Notes: a model not told the origin generated them from the letters alone. A stretch of DNA of 64,000 nucleotides from Affinundibacterium nitidum (GCF_014284155.1 NZ_JACOFZ010000010.1:1-64000), one strand, 5' to 3'; counted from the first letter of the stretch, positions 1 to 8,672 are shown. Numbers and translations are program-made.

Positions 1-215
1 TGCAAATACTGCGAGACAAAGGGCAGGACAAGGCGGATGCTTCCGCTTGGCACGAGAGTGCAGCCCGGATAGCCTGCGAAGTGAACGGTGCGGTAATGCC
101 GTCAGCAACAGGAACCCACCGAAGCGCCTGCGCAAAATCATCGCGCAGCGCCGTAGGAATCCCCGTCCTTTCCGCGCTAGCGGCAGCCGCAGGCTGAGGG
201 CAGGGAGGATGTCAA
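1..215 (+). mobile_element. Right end of an IS200/IS605-family element (tnpB side)
   Basis: The segment is clearly more GC-rich than the AT-rich DNA to its right and stops abruptly at 215. It ends with a GAATCCCCGTCC arm (about 157-168), a GGGCAGGGAGGAT arm (about 198-210) and the tetranucleotide TCAA at 212-215. This matches my memory of the imperfect hairpin plus TCAA cleavage site at the right end of IS605-type elements, which in TnpB systems is also the omega RNA scaffold. The loop is longer than usual, about 30 bases. The left end lies outside the window, so it is not known whether the element is complete. The DNA right after TCAA resumes a broken response-regulator gene, which marks the insertion point. 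Confidence 0.6.
3..197 (+). CDS. tnpB: 3' end of a TnpB-like (IS605 OrfB) protein, partial
   Basis: One plus-strand frame is open from the window edge to TGA at 195-197. It encodes a tail containing RIACEVNGAVMPSATGTHRS and then VGIPVL just before the element's terminal hairpin. Tails of this kind, with GIPVL encoded by the GGAATCCCCGTCC hairpin arm, are what I recall from TnpB proteins of IS605-family elements; the catalytic RuvC residues would lie upstream, outside the window. TnpB proteins are RNA-guided nucleases that help keep the transposon in place. Another overlapping frame (47-238) is also open but gives an Arg-rich peptide with no recognisable feature. Whether the gene is intact cannot be judged. 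Confidence 0.5.
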   Translation, partial: QILRDKGQDKADASAWHESAARIACEVNGAVMPSATGTHRSACAKSSRSAVGIPVLSALAAAAG

Positions 216-804
216 GAATTAAAAATTCGTTGTTATAAGTTTGGACGCTAGTGTATTTATTCTCTGCTCTAAAAAATAAAATTTCTTCGGTACTAATTAA
301 ACGCAAACCAGTTCCAACGCTCGCTTGAATCCAACGTAAGTACTTTTTATTGTTCATTTGTTGTTGATGAACAAGGTAAGTTAATAATTGCTCCATTCGA
401 ATTGCGTTATGTTTAGAGTAATCAATTTGATTTAAAGCTAAACGATCTTGAATTCGCAAACAGCTACGATGAAGACTTTCATAATCAATAGGCTTAAGAA
501 CATAATCAATAGCGCCTTCTTCGAAAGCCTTTACTGCATATTCATCGTAAGCAGTAACGAAAACAATGAGAGCATTTGAGGATAGTTTATTGGCGATTTC
601 TAAGCCACTTTGACCAGGCATACGAATGTCGAGAAAAATGATTTGAGGTTGCAATTTTTCTGAAATTTGAAGTGCATTCATCGCATTAAAGGCTTCACCG
701 ATTATTCTTAGTTCTGGCCACACTTGCGCTAATCTCCGTTTTAAATGATCACGCATAGGTGCTTCATCGTCGACAATAAGTGCCGTATAAGAGAGCCTAG
801 TCAT
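216..804 (-). pseudogene. LytTR-family response regulator interrupted by the IS605 element
   Basis: Reading leftward from ATG at 804 gives a receiver domain with the acidic pair D12-D13, phospho-acceptor D59 (FLDIRMPG) and K104 (LKP), then a linker and the start of a LytTR DNA-binding domain (WIQASVGTGLRLI, ILFFRAENKYTSV). Homology stops at residue 196, exactly where the insertion element begins. The frame then stays open through the element to the window edge, producing unrelated residues. Compared with the intact 251-residue paralogue at 36111-36866, roughly the last 55-60 residues of the DNA-binding domain are missing, so the protein should be unable to bind DNA normally. It lies 40 bp downstream of the LytS-type kinase gene, its expected partner. 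Confidence 0.8.
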
Positions 805-844
805 TTAGTAATTCTCCCGGTCATTCATTAAGATTTTTTTTATT

Positions 845-1717
845 TTAGACAGGAATATGTAAGCTCATTTGGGCACCGCCAAGCTTTGGTACTTCAATAT
901 TCAAGCTGGCACGAAAGCCATATAAAACTTTCAGTCGCTCACGAATATTCTTTAAACCAATTCCTTCTTCTGCTTGTAGATCAATACCCATACCGTTGTC
1001 ACAGACTTCGACAATAATTTCAGATTCACCTTTACGAGCAGATATTTGGATATGCCCCCCGTCAGTCTTCGGTTCAAGACCATGCTTAATGGCGTTTTCA
1101 ACCAAAGTTTGTATCATCATCGAAGGAAAAGGCAGTTGTTGAAGCTCTGCTGGATAATCAATGTCATAACTTAACCTTTCTTGCATACGTGCTTGCATAA
1201 TGTTGAGATAAGCACGACACAGATCCATTTGCTGACCTAATTTGCCTCCACCTTGTTCGCGAATCTGCGGCAAGGCAGCTCGTAAGTATTTGATTAAATG
1301 AGCGTGCACTACAGAAGCCTGTTCTGGATCTGTTTCAATTAATTGTCCGATTAGGGCCAATGTATTAAACAAAAAATGTGGTTCTATTTGTGCCTGTAAG
1401 CTCGCCATTTCAGCTTCCAGTGCTCGTCGTTCAAGGGCTTCCATATTGGCGCGTACTGCAGCAGCATTTGCTGCGATATCTGCTCTTCTCTTTCCGCCAG
1501 CTAAGCTTTTGATCAAGATCGACGAAAAGACACAAAACGGAACCCAACTACCGAGCCCTAAAGTAGCCGCTATGATGAGTACAACAAAAGAAATGAAAAC
1601 CAAATAGGACCATGAAATCACTGCTAACCAATCAAAAAATTTCCACCACAGAATTTTTGACGTATCTATAGCTTGCAAAATCAAAGGTAATAACTGATTT
1701 GGTTTATCGGAGTTCAT
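845..1717 (-). CDS. LytS-type sensor histidine kinase (His_kinase PF06580 family)
   Basis: This 290-residue protein has two predicted membrane segments (about residues 30-70), a short coiled coil (80-108), the phospho-acceptor motif PHFLFNTL with H114, and a C-terminal ATPase domain with LVENAIKHGLEPK and DNGMGIGL-type motifs. It would autophosphorylate and pass phosphate to a LytTR regulator. The start at ATG 1717 is chosen because it lies one base after the stop of the upstream gene and begins MNSDKPNQ; a longer in-frame start at 1786 would overlap that gene by 68 bp. Its cognate regulator, immediately downstream, is broken by an insertion element, so the signalling pathway is probably dead-ended or rewired. 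Confidence 0.9.
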   Translation of the reverse strand: MNSDKPNQLLPLILQAIDTSKILWWKFFDWLAVISWSYLVFISFVVLIIAATLGLGSWVPFCVFSSILIKSLAGGKRRADIAANAAAVRANMEALERRALEAEMASLQAQIEPHFLFNTLALIGQLIETDPEQASVVHAHLIKYLRAALPQIREQGGGKLGQQMDLCRAYLNIMQARMQERLSYDIDYPAELQQLPFPSMMIQTLVENAIKHGLEPKTDGGHIQISARKGESEIIVEVCDNGMGIDLQAEEGIGLKNIRERLKVLYGFRASLNIEVPKLGGAQMSLHIPV

Positions 1718-1718
1718 G

Positions 1719-2162
1719 TTAACGACCTTCGGTATGAATATTTTCTGTCTCTTTAGCTTTGTTAATCTGATCTTCTTTTCCAACAAAACATTTCAATAAT
1801 AAAGATCCGAATACAAACCAATTGGCGATTGAATGCAAACATAGAATTGAACCGCCGATCAAAACTAACAAACAAGTCAAAAACATTTTTCCCCAGCTAA
1901 CATGGATCACCCACTCAAAATAATGATCCCAAACGTATTGCGCTGTCTCACCAACATTTTTCACAAACTGCAAAACAGGGTTATGTGTATCGTTATTCAT
2001 AGTTTTCTCCTTTGAATTTGAAGTGCTTTCTTGTTCAGAAAAATTCTTTGTTTCTTCGGCTTTTGATGCTTCAGATGAACTTTCATGTAAGACTTGTTCG
2101 GCTTCTAATTGAGGTTCAACTTTGTTGTTTGAATGATCGTCATTTGATGAATCGAATTTCAT
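1719..2162 (-). CDS. Small membrane protein resembling the kinase membrane domain
   Basis: This is a 147-residue protein with no recognised family. Residues 1-55 are acidic and Ser/Glu/Asn-rich with no hydrophobic segment; residues 80-127 form two membrane segments. Residues 76-129 align without gaps to residues 22-75 of the adjacent LytS kinase, with 17 of 54 identical, including W78, F82, W84, S89-W90 and K124. There is no PHFLFNTL or ATPase region. ATG 2162 has AAGGAG eight bases upstream. A second in-frame ATG at 2000 (residue 55) also has AAGGAG at ideal distance, so a 93-residue form may be made. The coupling to the kinase suggests a partner or decoy of its membrane domain (inference). 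Confidence 0.75.
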   Translation of the reverse strand: MKFDSSNDDHSNNKVEPQLEAEQVLHESSSEASKAEETKNFSEQESTSNSKEKTMNNDTHNPVLQFVKNVGETAQYVWDHYFEWVIHVSWGKMFLTCLLVLIGGSILCLHSIANWFVFGSLLLKCFVGKEDQINKAKETENIHTEGR

Positions 2163-2382
2163 GATGTTCTCCTTTTGGTTTAAAACAATTTGCTCTACCC
2201 ATGGCTGCACGATAGCAATTCGTTTGACTAGCTTCCATCTCTATGCGACTAAGAGCAAAAAGCTAGGGTTCAAAGGCGAATTTGAGAGATAGATGGAAAA
2301 AAACAGGAAATTGAGCATAAGGACCTCGCAGATTGACCTACAATGATGCCTTTCTTGTCTCTTGCATCTGTTATCCAGCGAT

Positions 2383-2919
2383 ATGTTGAAATCATTGAGT
2401 AAAAACTTTGCCTTATTTGTTCTAGTAGCGCTGTGTGCGTGCTCACCAAAATTTGACTGGCGTGAAGTAAGAAATGAAGACAATTCTTTCCAAGTGCTGA
2501 TGCCAGGTAAAACTGCGAGCGCTAATCGTGATATCAATTTAAATGGTGTAAAGGCAACCATGTATATGACGGCGACTGATGTTCAAAACATCAGTTTTTC
2601 AGTTGCCTATGTAAAGCTAGATGAAGATGGACAAGATCAAGAAACAAGCAAAAAACAACAAGAAACCGCTTTCGAGGCAATGAAAACAGGCATGCTGAAT
2701 AATATTCAGGGACAATGGAAAAGTGATAGTTCAGTGACTTTACCTAAGAATACTTTGTTAGCGATTGGACAGCGTTCAAATGGTCAAAAACTGAAAATGA
2801 TCGCGAGATTTGAAAAAAAGGATGCTTATCTCATCCAGGTCATTATGCTTGGAGAAGAAAAGGCGTTTAATTCAGAAATCGCGGACATGTTTTTTGATTC
2901 ATTTAAATGGAATCGTTGA
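2383..2919 (+). CDS. Predicted lipoprotein of unknown function
   Basis: The 178-residue product starts MLKSLSKNFALFVLVALCACSPKF, a signal peptide with a lipobox-like LCAC and Cys as the likely lipidated residue. The mature part (KFDWREVRNEDNSFQVLMPGKTA, later ending DSFKWNR) is a compact mixed alpha/beta sequence without motifs I can name. The ATG at 2383 is preferred over the TTG at 2362 because the signal peptide then begins normally. It is transcribed away from the kinase cluster and is followed 51 bp later by a DUF1840 gene. AT-rich base composition is like that of its neighbours up to about 4200. Confidence 0.75.
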   Translation: MLKSLSKNFALFVLVALCACSPKFDWREVRNEDNSFQVLMPGKTASANRDINLNGVKATMYMTATDVQNISFSVAYVKLDEDGQDQETSKKQQETAFEAMKTGMLNNIQGQWKSDSSVTLPKNTLLAIGQRSNGQKLKMIARFEKKDAYLIQVIMLGEEKAFNSEIADMFFDSFKWNR

Positions 2920-2970
2920 AGCAATCCGCCTCAAATTTTTTCGTTCAATCAGAAAAGAGAAATTATTCCT

Positions 2971-3300
2971 ATGTTAGTCACGTTTCAGTCGACCGCAGAC
3001 GCCGATATCACGATGTATGAATCACACATCGGCCCTATTCTTGAGTCATTAGGAAAAGATGTAAAAAGAGGTGTAATTACTGTAGTTGAATTACCTCATT
3101 TCATTTCTACCTTTGAAAAGATAATGGAAGAAGATCGTCAACAGCGAGCGCAGATAGATGATATTGACGAGGACGAATTAGATGATACTGAAAAGAAACA
3201 ACGTAAAGACTTTGTTAGTATTTCAGCTCGACTATTTCCTCTTTATGAAATGTTAAAAGCAGCAAATAAAAAACAGAAGGAAATTATCTGGGGTGTGTAA
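2971..3300 (+). CDS. DUF1840 domain-containing protein
   Basis: A 109-residue soluble protein beginning MLVTFQSTADADITMYESHIGPILESLGKD. The opening and the phrase TAD(A)DI.M....A..LL..LGK are characteristic of DUF1840, a small family found mainly in betaproteobacteria. The centre (residues 55-75) is acidic with an IDDIDEDELDD stretch, then a helical region. No function is known for the family. It ends three bases before the ATG of the downstream hydrolase, so the two are probably co-transcribed and translated together. Confidence 0.85.
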   Translation: MLVTFQSTADADITMYESHIGPILESLGKDVKRGVITVVELPHFISTFEKIMEEDRQQRAQIDDIDEDELDDTEKKQRKDFVSISARLFPLYEMLKAANKKQKEIIWGV

Positions 3301-3303
3301 AAA

Positions 3304-4176
3304 ATGACTGCACATGTTGAGAACACGGATGAATTCTTTTTGCAAACGCAAGACGGCACGTCTTTGTTTGTACGAGATTGGCCGGGTAGTCATCATTCTG
3401 CAAAACATGGCATAGTCATTCTGCATGGACTAGGTGAACATTGTGGTCGCTATATTCACATTGCTCGTTTTTTTCAAACACTAGGTTTTACCGTGCGTAG
3501 TTTTGATCAGCGTGGTCATGGACAATCAGATGGACGCAGAGGCGACGTACCTAACTCTTCGACAAGTCTAGAAGACCTACGGTTGGTGGTCGACGAATTT
3601 ACACAGCAATTAGATGCGCCACCGATTCTCTTTGCTCATAGTATGGGTGGTTTGTTTGCATGCCATTTTGCACTGGCATCACTGTCGAAATTATCGGGTT
3701 TGATTTTAGCTTCACCAGCTTTGAGTGTAAAAGTAAGCGCGTTTCAACGATATTTATTTGCATTTGCGAGTCGAGTAATTCCTCATATTGGTGTGACACA
3801 TGGTACGAACGGTCGATATCTTTCACATGACAATGAAGTTGTGTATGCCTATCAAAATGATCCATTAGTGCATTCACGAATTAGTGCAAGCTTATTTCAA
3901 AGTATGTTGCATTCAATGGATTATGTAAAAGCACATACAGCGCAAATGAAGCTACCTTTACTGTTATTAATTGCAGGTGCTGATCAAGTTGTTGATCCAG
4001 AGGGAAGCCAATTATTTTCACAACAATTGGATCATCGACTAACGGCATCCAGTGTGAAGACCATTGTCTACCCTAATTTTTATCACGAAATTTTTAATGA
4101 GTTAGATTCAATTAAAGCATTTGACGATGTTCGAATTTGGCTTGAAGAAAAAAATCTAATGCCACTCAATCTTTGA
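3304..4176 (+). CDS. Alpha/beta hydrolase, monoacylglycerol-lipase-like
   Basis: The 290-residue protein has the serine-hydrolase layout of the Hydrolase_4 (monoglyceride lipase / lysophospholipase) group: oxyanion strand ILHGLGEHCGRY (39-50), DQRGHGQSDG (68-77), nucleophile elbow AHSMGG with S113, acid D227 or D231 in AGADQVVD, and H261 in FYHEIFNE. There is no signal peptide, so it is cytosolic. The substrate is probably a lipid ester, but this cannot be read from sequence. It begins 3 bp after DUF1840 and ends 9 bp before rsmB. Confidence 0.85.
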   Translation: MTAHVENTDEFFLQTQDGTSLFVRDWPGSHHSAKHGIVILHGLGEHCGRYIHIARFFQTLGFTVRSFDQRGHGQSDGRRGDVPNSSTSLEDLRLVVDEFTQQLDAPPILFAHSMGGLFACHFALASLSKLSGLILASPALSVKVSAFQRYLFAFASRVIPHIGVTHGTNGRYLSHDNEVVYAYQNDPLVHSRISASLFQSMLHSMDYVKAHTAQMKLPLLLLIAGADQVVDPEGSQLFSQQLDHRLTASSVKTIVYPNFYHEIFNELDSIKAFDDVRIWLEEKNLMPLNL

Positions 4177-4185
4177 GAAATTTTT

Positions 4186-5637
4186 ATGCAAGAACCCACG
4201 CGAAAAACCTTAACTCGACCCACACTAAGCAAACCGAAAGCGAAAAACGCTAAGGATACAACTCGTGCTACCAAGTCAGACTTTAAGTCTTCAGATAGGT
4301 CTGAATCACAAACTAAAATTGTTGAACCTGATCTGCTGGAAGTGAAATCAGATTCACTCGCCTTTAGTTTAGCTGGTGCAGCCCAAGCAGTGGCTTATGT
4401 ATTGGAAGGAACAGCCCTTCCACAAGCGCTATCAAGAGTCTTTATTCAAACTAATGCCACACCACAAGCCCGTGGAGCGATTCAAGATATAGCGTATAGA
4501 ACGATGCGCCAAGTTGGACGCGTCGATGCTTTGATCACTCTAATGACCAATAAACCAGTAGAACCACCACTTCTGTACAGTTTGATGTGCTGTGCTTTGA
4601 GTCTTCTGGCTATTGAAAAAGAAGAAACTCCACCCTATGGAGAGTTTGTCGTCGTTGATCAAGCAGTAAATGCTGCCGCTTCGAATAGTCATATGGTTTT
4701 CGCAAAAGGCATGGTAAATGCGGTTTTAAGACGCTTCTTGCGGGAAAAAGAGACTTTATTGCCGATGGTGCTAAAACAACCAGCGGCAATGTGGAATTAT
4801 CCTCAATGGTGGGTTGATCAGGCAAAGGCGGCATATCCTGAACAGTGGCAAAGTATTCTTAAGTCTGGTAATACCCCTCCACCAATGACCTTGCGTGTCA
4901 ATCAACGTCGAACATCTGTTGCAGCATATTTAAGCCTCTTAGCGGAAGAAGGCATAGATGCTAAACAGATTGGCCCCTACGCAATACGCTTACAAAAAGC
5001 ATTGCCTGTGCAACAAATACCAGGCTTTGAACAAGGTATGGTTTCTGTACAAGATGCCGCAGCACAGCTTGCAGCGCCTTTACTCGATGTTCACGAGGGT
5101 ATGCGAGTATTAGACGCTTGTGCAGCCCCAGGTGGCAAAACAGGACATATCTTGGAGATAGCAGACGTCGAATTATTAGCAATCGAAACAGATGCTAAAC
5201 GAATTGAACGGATTCATGAAAATTTAGCACGATTACAGTTGTTCGCCACAATAAAGCAAGGTGATGCAAGTCGCATGAACTGGTGGGATACGCAAGGGTT
5301 TGATCGTATCTTAGCTGACGTTCCTTGCACTGCTTCAGGTGTCGTGCGTCGTCATCCTGATATTCGTTGGTTACGTCGCAAAACCGATGCTGCGCAACTA
5401 GCGGTGACGTCAAATCGTATCCTCGATAATCTTTGGAAAATGTTGAAACCTGGTGGCAAGCTATTATTGGTTACTTGTTCAATTTGGCCTATCGAATCTG
5501 AGAAACAGGCGCAATCGTTTGCCGAGCGTCATTCAGCAGTTCGTTTGGACGCACCAGGCCAATTATTGCCAACGTCTGATCCCAACAACGAACATGATGG
5601 TTTGTTCTACGCCCTCTTCCAAAAACCGGAGGCTTGA
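4186..5637 (+). CDS. rsmB: 16S rRNA (cytosine-C5) methyltransferase RsmB
   Basis: A 483-residue protein with a NusB-like RNA-binding domain (about 60-190) and a Rossmann methyltransferase domain (about 235-480). The SAM site reads LDACAAPGGKTGH (309-321), followed by ADVPCTASGVVRRHPDIRW with C381 and LLVTCSIWPIESE with C431; the Cys in the TCS motif is the catalytic nucleophile of the m5C enzymes and the PC cysteine releases the product. RsmB methylates C967 of 16S rRNA in E. coli. An N-terminal Lys/Thr-rich tail of about 50 residues is longer than in the E. coli enzyme. It heads the conserved block rsmB-DUF4390-ntrY-ntrX. Confidence 0.93.
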   Translation: MQEPTRKTLTRPTLSKPKAKNAKDTTRATKSDFKSSDRSESQTKIVEPDLLEVKSDSLAFSLAGAAQAVAYVLEGTALPQALSRVFIQTNATPQARGAIQDIAYRTMRQVGRVDALITLMTNKPVEPPLLYSLMCCALSLLAIEKEETPPYGEFVVVDQAVNAAASNSHMVFAKGMVNAVLRRFLREKETLLPMVLKQPAAMWNYPQWWVDQAKAAYPEQWQSILKSGNTPPPMTLRVNQRRTSVAAYLSLLAEEGIDAKQIGPYAIRLQKALPVQQIPGFEQGMVSVQDAAAQLAAPLLDVHEGMRVLDACAAPGGKTGHILEIADVELLAIETDAKRIERIHENLARLQLFATIKQGDASRMNWWDTQGFDRILADVPCTASGVVRRHPDIRWLRRKTDAAQLAVTSNRILDNLWKMLKPGGKLLLVTCSIWPIESEKQAQSFAERHSAVRLDAPGQLLPTSDPNNEHDGLFYALFQKPEA

Positions 5638-5697
5638 AACTTGTTTCAAGTTATCATGTCATAGTGATACAAAACCTTCGAAATTGCCATTGATGTC

Positions 5698-6321
5698 ATG
5701 TTGATGATCAAAGCTTTGCTGCCATTTTTGTTTGCAACAAAACGACTTCAGACCTTTAAAGGTCTGTTGTTGACTTTGCTCGTCGTTTTTTTCTGTTCAT
5801 TGAGTTCATTGCAATTAGCCTATGCAGAAGGTGTTGAAGTAACTACAGCGAAGCTAGAGTCAGCGGACGATGGGTATCGCGTCTTTGTCGGTTTTTCTTT
5901 TGAGCTTGGAAATGACGTGAAAAACGCGATAAATGAAGGGATACCCGTTTCATTTATTGCCGAGGTCGAAATTAATCGCCCACGTTGGTATTGGTTTGAC
6001 GAGAAAAGTATACGTTCAACGCAAACCATTAAGATTCAATACGACCTTTGGCGCCGTCAATACACGGCCGCCGTTAATGGCGGATTGAAACAGAATTTTG
6101 CTACGCTTGATGAGATCATCAAATTAGTTAAGCAACCGCGTCGTTGGTTGGTCGCAGAAAAAAATGCTTTAAGTTTTGGTTCAACCTACAACGTCGCTGT
6201 ACGTCTTAAGCTCGATAGCAGTCAATTATCAAAGCCCATGTTGATCACTTCGTTGAGTAACAGTGGCTGGCGCCTTTCATCTGATTGGAAGCGGTTTACA
6301 TTCAAGGTGGAAGAGAAGTGA
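5698..6321 (+). CDS. DUF4390 domain-containing secreted or membrane-anchored protein
   Basis: The 207-residue product has an N-terminal hydrophobic segment (about 22-40, ending LQLAYA-EGV) consistent with a signal peptide or anchor, then a beta-rich domain with NRPRWYWFDEKSI and a C-terminal LSNSGWRLSSDWKRFTFKV stretch typical of DUF4390. The family has no established biochemical role, but in Burkholderiales it is regularly found between rsmB and ntrY. The stop overlaps the GTG start of ntrY, so the two are translationally coupled; a role in sensing for NtrY is possible but is inference. Confidence 0.85.
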   Translation: MLMIKALLPFLFATKRLQTFKGLLLTLLVVFFCSLSSLQLAYAEGVEVTTAKLESADDGYRVFVGFSFELGNDVKNAINEGIPVSFIAEVEINRPRWYWFDEKSIRSTQTIKIQYDLWRRQYTAAVNGGLKQNFATLDEIIKLVKQPRRWLVAEKNALSFGSTYNVAVRLKLDSSQLSKPMLITSLSNSGWRLSSDWKRFTFKVEEK

Positions 6322-8672
6322 CAAAGTTTCTTAAGTATGGCCTCATCGTTGGTGGCGTGTTGATGAGTGTCTTGTTTTTTTTCCTAATCACGGCCACCGA
6401 GAACTCTAGTCGTTTCCTCGCCTCCAATAATAATTTTACGTGGCTGTTGTTGGCCAATGCCGTCGTTGCATTGGGTCTGTTGGGCATGGTTACGACTTTG
6501 TTGTGGCAATTGATTCGTCGGTATCGTCAACGCGAATTTGGCTCCCGAATCATGACACGACTAGTGATTCTTTTCGCACTTTCAGGCATTCTGCCGGGTT
6601 CTTTAATCTATCTTGTGTCCGTGCAATTCGTGACACATTCGATTGATTCATGGTTCAGTGTGAAGCTTTCACCATTGCTAGATTCCGGTATGGACTTAGG
6701 CCAAACTGCGCTGCACTACACCCTCAAGGATCTCGAATCGAAGGCACGTAGTATGTCAAATCAGCTAGCAGATCCGTCTGATTCAAGCTTGCTGCCACTA
6801 CCAATTAAGTTGTCTCGTATTCGTGAGCAAATGCAAATTCAAGAAGCGACGATTGTGACCTCGAAAGGTAAACTCGTCGCTACCGCAAACGCGAAACGTG
6901 GGAGCTTTGTCCCTGAAATGCCCTCAATAAGTATGCTCAGAGCCGTGCAGCTAGAGGGGCGTTTCGCGCAGATTGGTAGTCATAGTGATCATACAGGGGA
7001 GGACCCGAGCAAAAACCTGTTTACTGAGGCACACAACAAAGCTGGTGGTGAAACAAATAATCAAGAATTCCTGAGGGTGATTATTGCGTTACCGTCAATG
7101 GGCATGAATACTTTTTTTCAGAACGAAACGAATTACCTGCAGGTGATCCAACCAATACCTGAATTACTCGATTCCCAAGCGAAGGTGTTTACCACGGCTA
7201 TTTCTGAATACAAAGAGCGCTCTTCTAGCCGAGATGGCTTGAAAACAATGTATTTAGTGACGCTTACCTTGTTGTTATTACTGGCTATCTTTGGCGCGAT
7301 TACCGCAGCCTTTTTGATTTCGAGTCAGCTCGCGCGACCCCTGCTACTTCTAGCAGAAGGGACTAAGGCTGTCGCGGAGGGCAACTTGTCACCCCGGCCA
7401 ATCACCACAACATCAGACGAACTAGGAAGCCTAACGCAGTCGTTTAATACCATGACACGGCAATTGTTCGATGCACGCCAAGCAGTTGAAAAGAATCGAA
7501 CCGAGCTGGAGAATGCAAAAGCCTATCTTGAATCTGTTTTGGGAAATATGTCAGCTGGTGTGATGGTACTGGACCAGAACTCTTGCCTCGTTACTTGTAA
7601 TCATTCGGTAGAGAGGATTTTGAGCCGCCAGTTTGATAATGAAATAGGTAAGCCACTAGCGCAAATTGAAGGGATGAAGGTATTTGCCGACGCGGTCGAT
7701 AAAGCCTTCTCAGAACAACACGCGCAATCGGTCGGTGGCGAGCAACTAGAACACTGGCAGCAACAAATTGAGTTACCTAAATTGAGTTTTGAAAGCCAAG
7801 CAGATCAAACGCAATCGGGTTCTGGTGCTGAAGTTGAGAAAGGTTTGACTTTGCTGGCGCGGGGCTCTCATCTTCCTGTTGCGTCTGGTACCGGTTACGT
7901 GGTGGTGTTCGATGATATTACCAATATTATTTCGGCTCAGCGTTCTATCGCTTGGGGCGAGGTAGCGAGACGTTTGGCACATGAGATTAAAAACCCTCTA
8001 ACACCGATACAATTATCGGCAGAGCGTTTGCAAATGAAATTGCTAGATAAATTGAATGAAGTCGACGCACAATTCTTAAGTAAGAGCACCACGACCATCG
8101 TTAATCAGGTGAGTTCAATGAAACGTATGGTTGATGACTTCCGTGATTACGCGAAAATTCCGCAGGCGGTGCTATCGCGTATCAATATTTCCGCTCTGAT
8201 TGACGATGTTTTACATTTGTATTTATCAGGCGATGGGCGCGACATTATTCATTTGAAGTTAGTACCAGATTTACCCGCCATCATGGGGGATGCGACTCAG
8301 ATCCGTCAGGTCATTCATAATTTGTTGCAAAACGCGCAGGATGCTGTAACAGAGAATGCAAAACCGGGACAAGTGCCACGGATTGATGTTGTGACTGAAA
8401 TTGTGCATTATGTCAGCGCCGACAAATCTGAACGGGTAGCGATTCGGCTATCTGTGATTGATAACGGGCCAGGATTTTCTAGCAAAATTTTGGCTCGAGC
8501 CTTTGAACCATATGCGACATCGAAGCCAAAAGGAACTGGTTTAGGTCTAGCGATGGTGAAGAAAATTGTAGATGAGCATGGGGGTAAAATTGATATTCAA
8601 AACCGTACTGATACAAACGGTGCCAAAGTATCGATTTTGCTGTTAAAGTTAGCACCGGAATTAAATACCTAA
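6318..8672 (+). CDS. ntrY: NtrY-family sensor histidine kinase
   Basis: From GTG 6318 (overlapping the upstream TGA by 3 bases) the protein has 784 residues. Three N-terminal membrane helices are followed by a periplasmic region, a further helix (about 315-340), a HAMP segment (LAEGTKAVAEGNLSPRPI), a PAS domain (about 410-540), HisKA with H555 in RLAHEIKNPLTPIQLSAERL, and an ATPase domain with NLLQNAQDAV, DNGPGFS and GTGLGLAMVKKI. NtrY/NtrX systems respond to nitrogen, redox or envelope conditions depending on species. An upstream TTG at 6285 would lengthen the protein by 11 residues and is less likely. The putative partner regulator follows after 87 bp. Confidence 0.92.
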   Translation: MTKFLKYGLIVGGVLMSVLFFFLITATENSSRFLASNNNFTWLLLANAVVALGLLGMVTTLLWQLIRRYRQREFGSRIMTRLVILFALSGILPGSLIYLVSVQFVTHSIDSWFSVKLSPLLDSGMDLGQTALHYTLKDLESKARSMSNQLADPSDSSLLPLPIKLSRIREQMQIQEATIVTSKGKLVATANAKRGSFVPEMPSISMLRAVQLEGRFAQIGSHSDHTGEDPSKNLFTEAHNKAGGETNNQEFLRVIIALPSMGMNTFFQNETNYLQVIQPIPELLDSQAKVFTTAISEYKERSSSRDGLKTMYLVTLTLLLLLAIFGAITAAFLISSQLARPLLLLAEGTKAVAEGNLSPRPITTTSDELGSLTQSFNTMTRQLFDARQAVEKNRTELENAKAYLESVLGNMSAGVMVLDQNSCLVTCNHSVERILSRQFDNEIGKPLAQIEGMKVFADAVDKAFSEQHAQSVGGEQLEHWQQQIELPKLSFESQADQTQSGSGAEVEKGLTLLARGSHLPVASGTGYVVVFDDITNIISAQRSIAWGEVARRLAHEIKNPLTPIQLSAERLQMKLLDKLNEVDAQFLSKSTTTIVNQVSSMKRMVDDFRDYAKIPQAVLSRINISALIDDVLHLYLSGDGRDIIHLKLVPDLPAIMGDATQIRQVIHNLLQNAQDAVTENAKPGQVPRIDVVTEIVHYVSADKSERVAIRLSVIDNGPGFSSKILARAFEPYATSKPKGTGLGLAMVKKIVDEHGGKIDIQNRTDTNGAKVSILLLKLAPELNT

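Noticed and set aside
47-238. Open frame of 63 codons with an Arg-rich product at the left edge
   Set aside because: It lies in the IS605 right end out of frame with the recognisable TnpB tail and extends past the element boundary.
2241-2561. 106-codon minus-strand frame
   Set aside because: Antisense to the lipoprotein gene with no ribosome-binding site or known motif.
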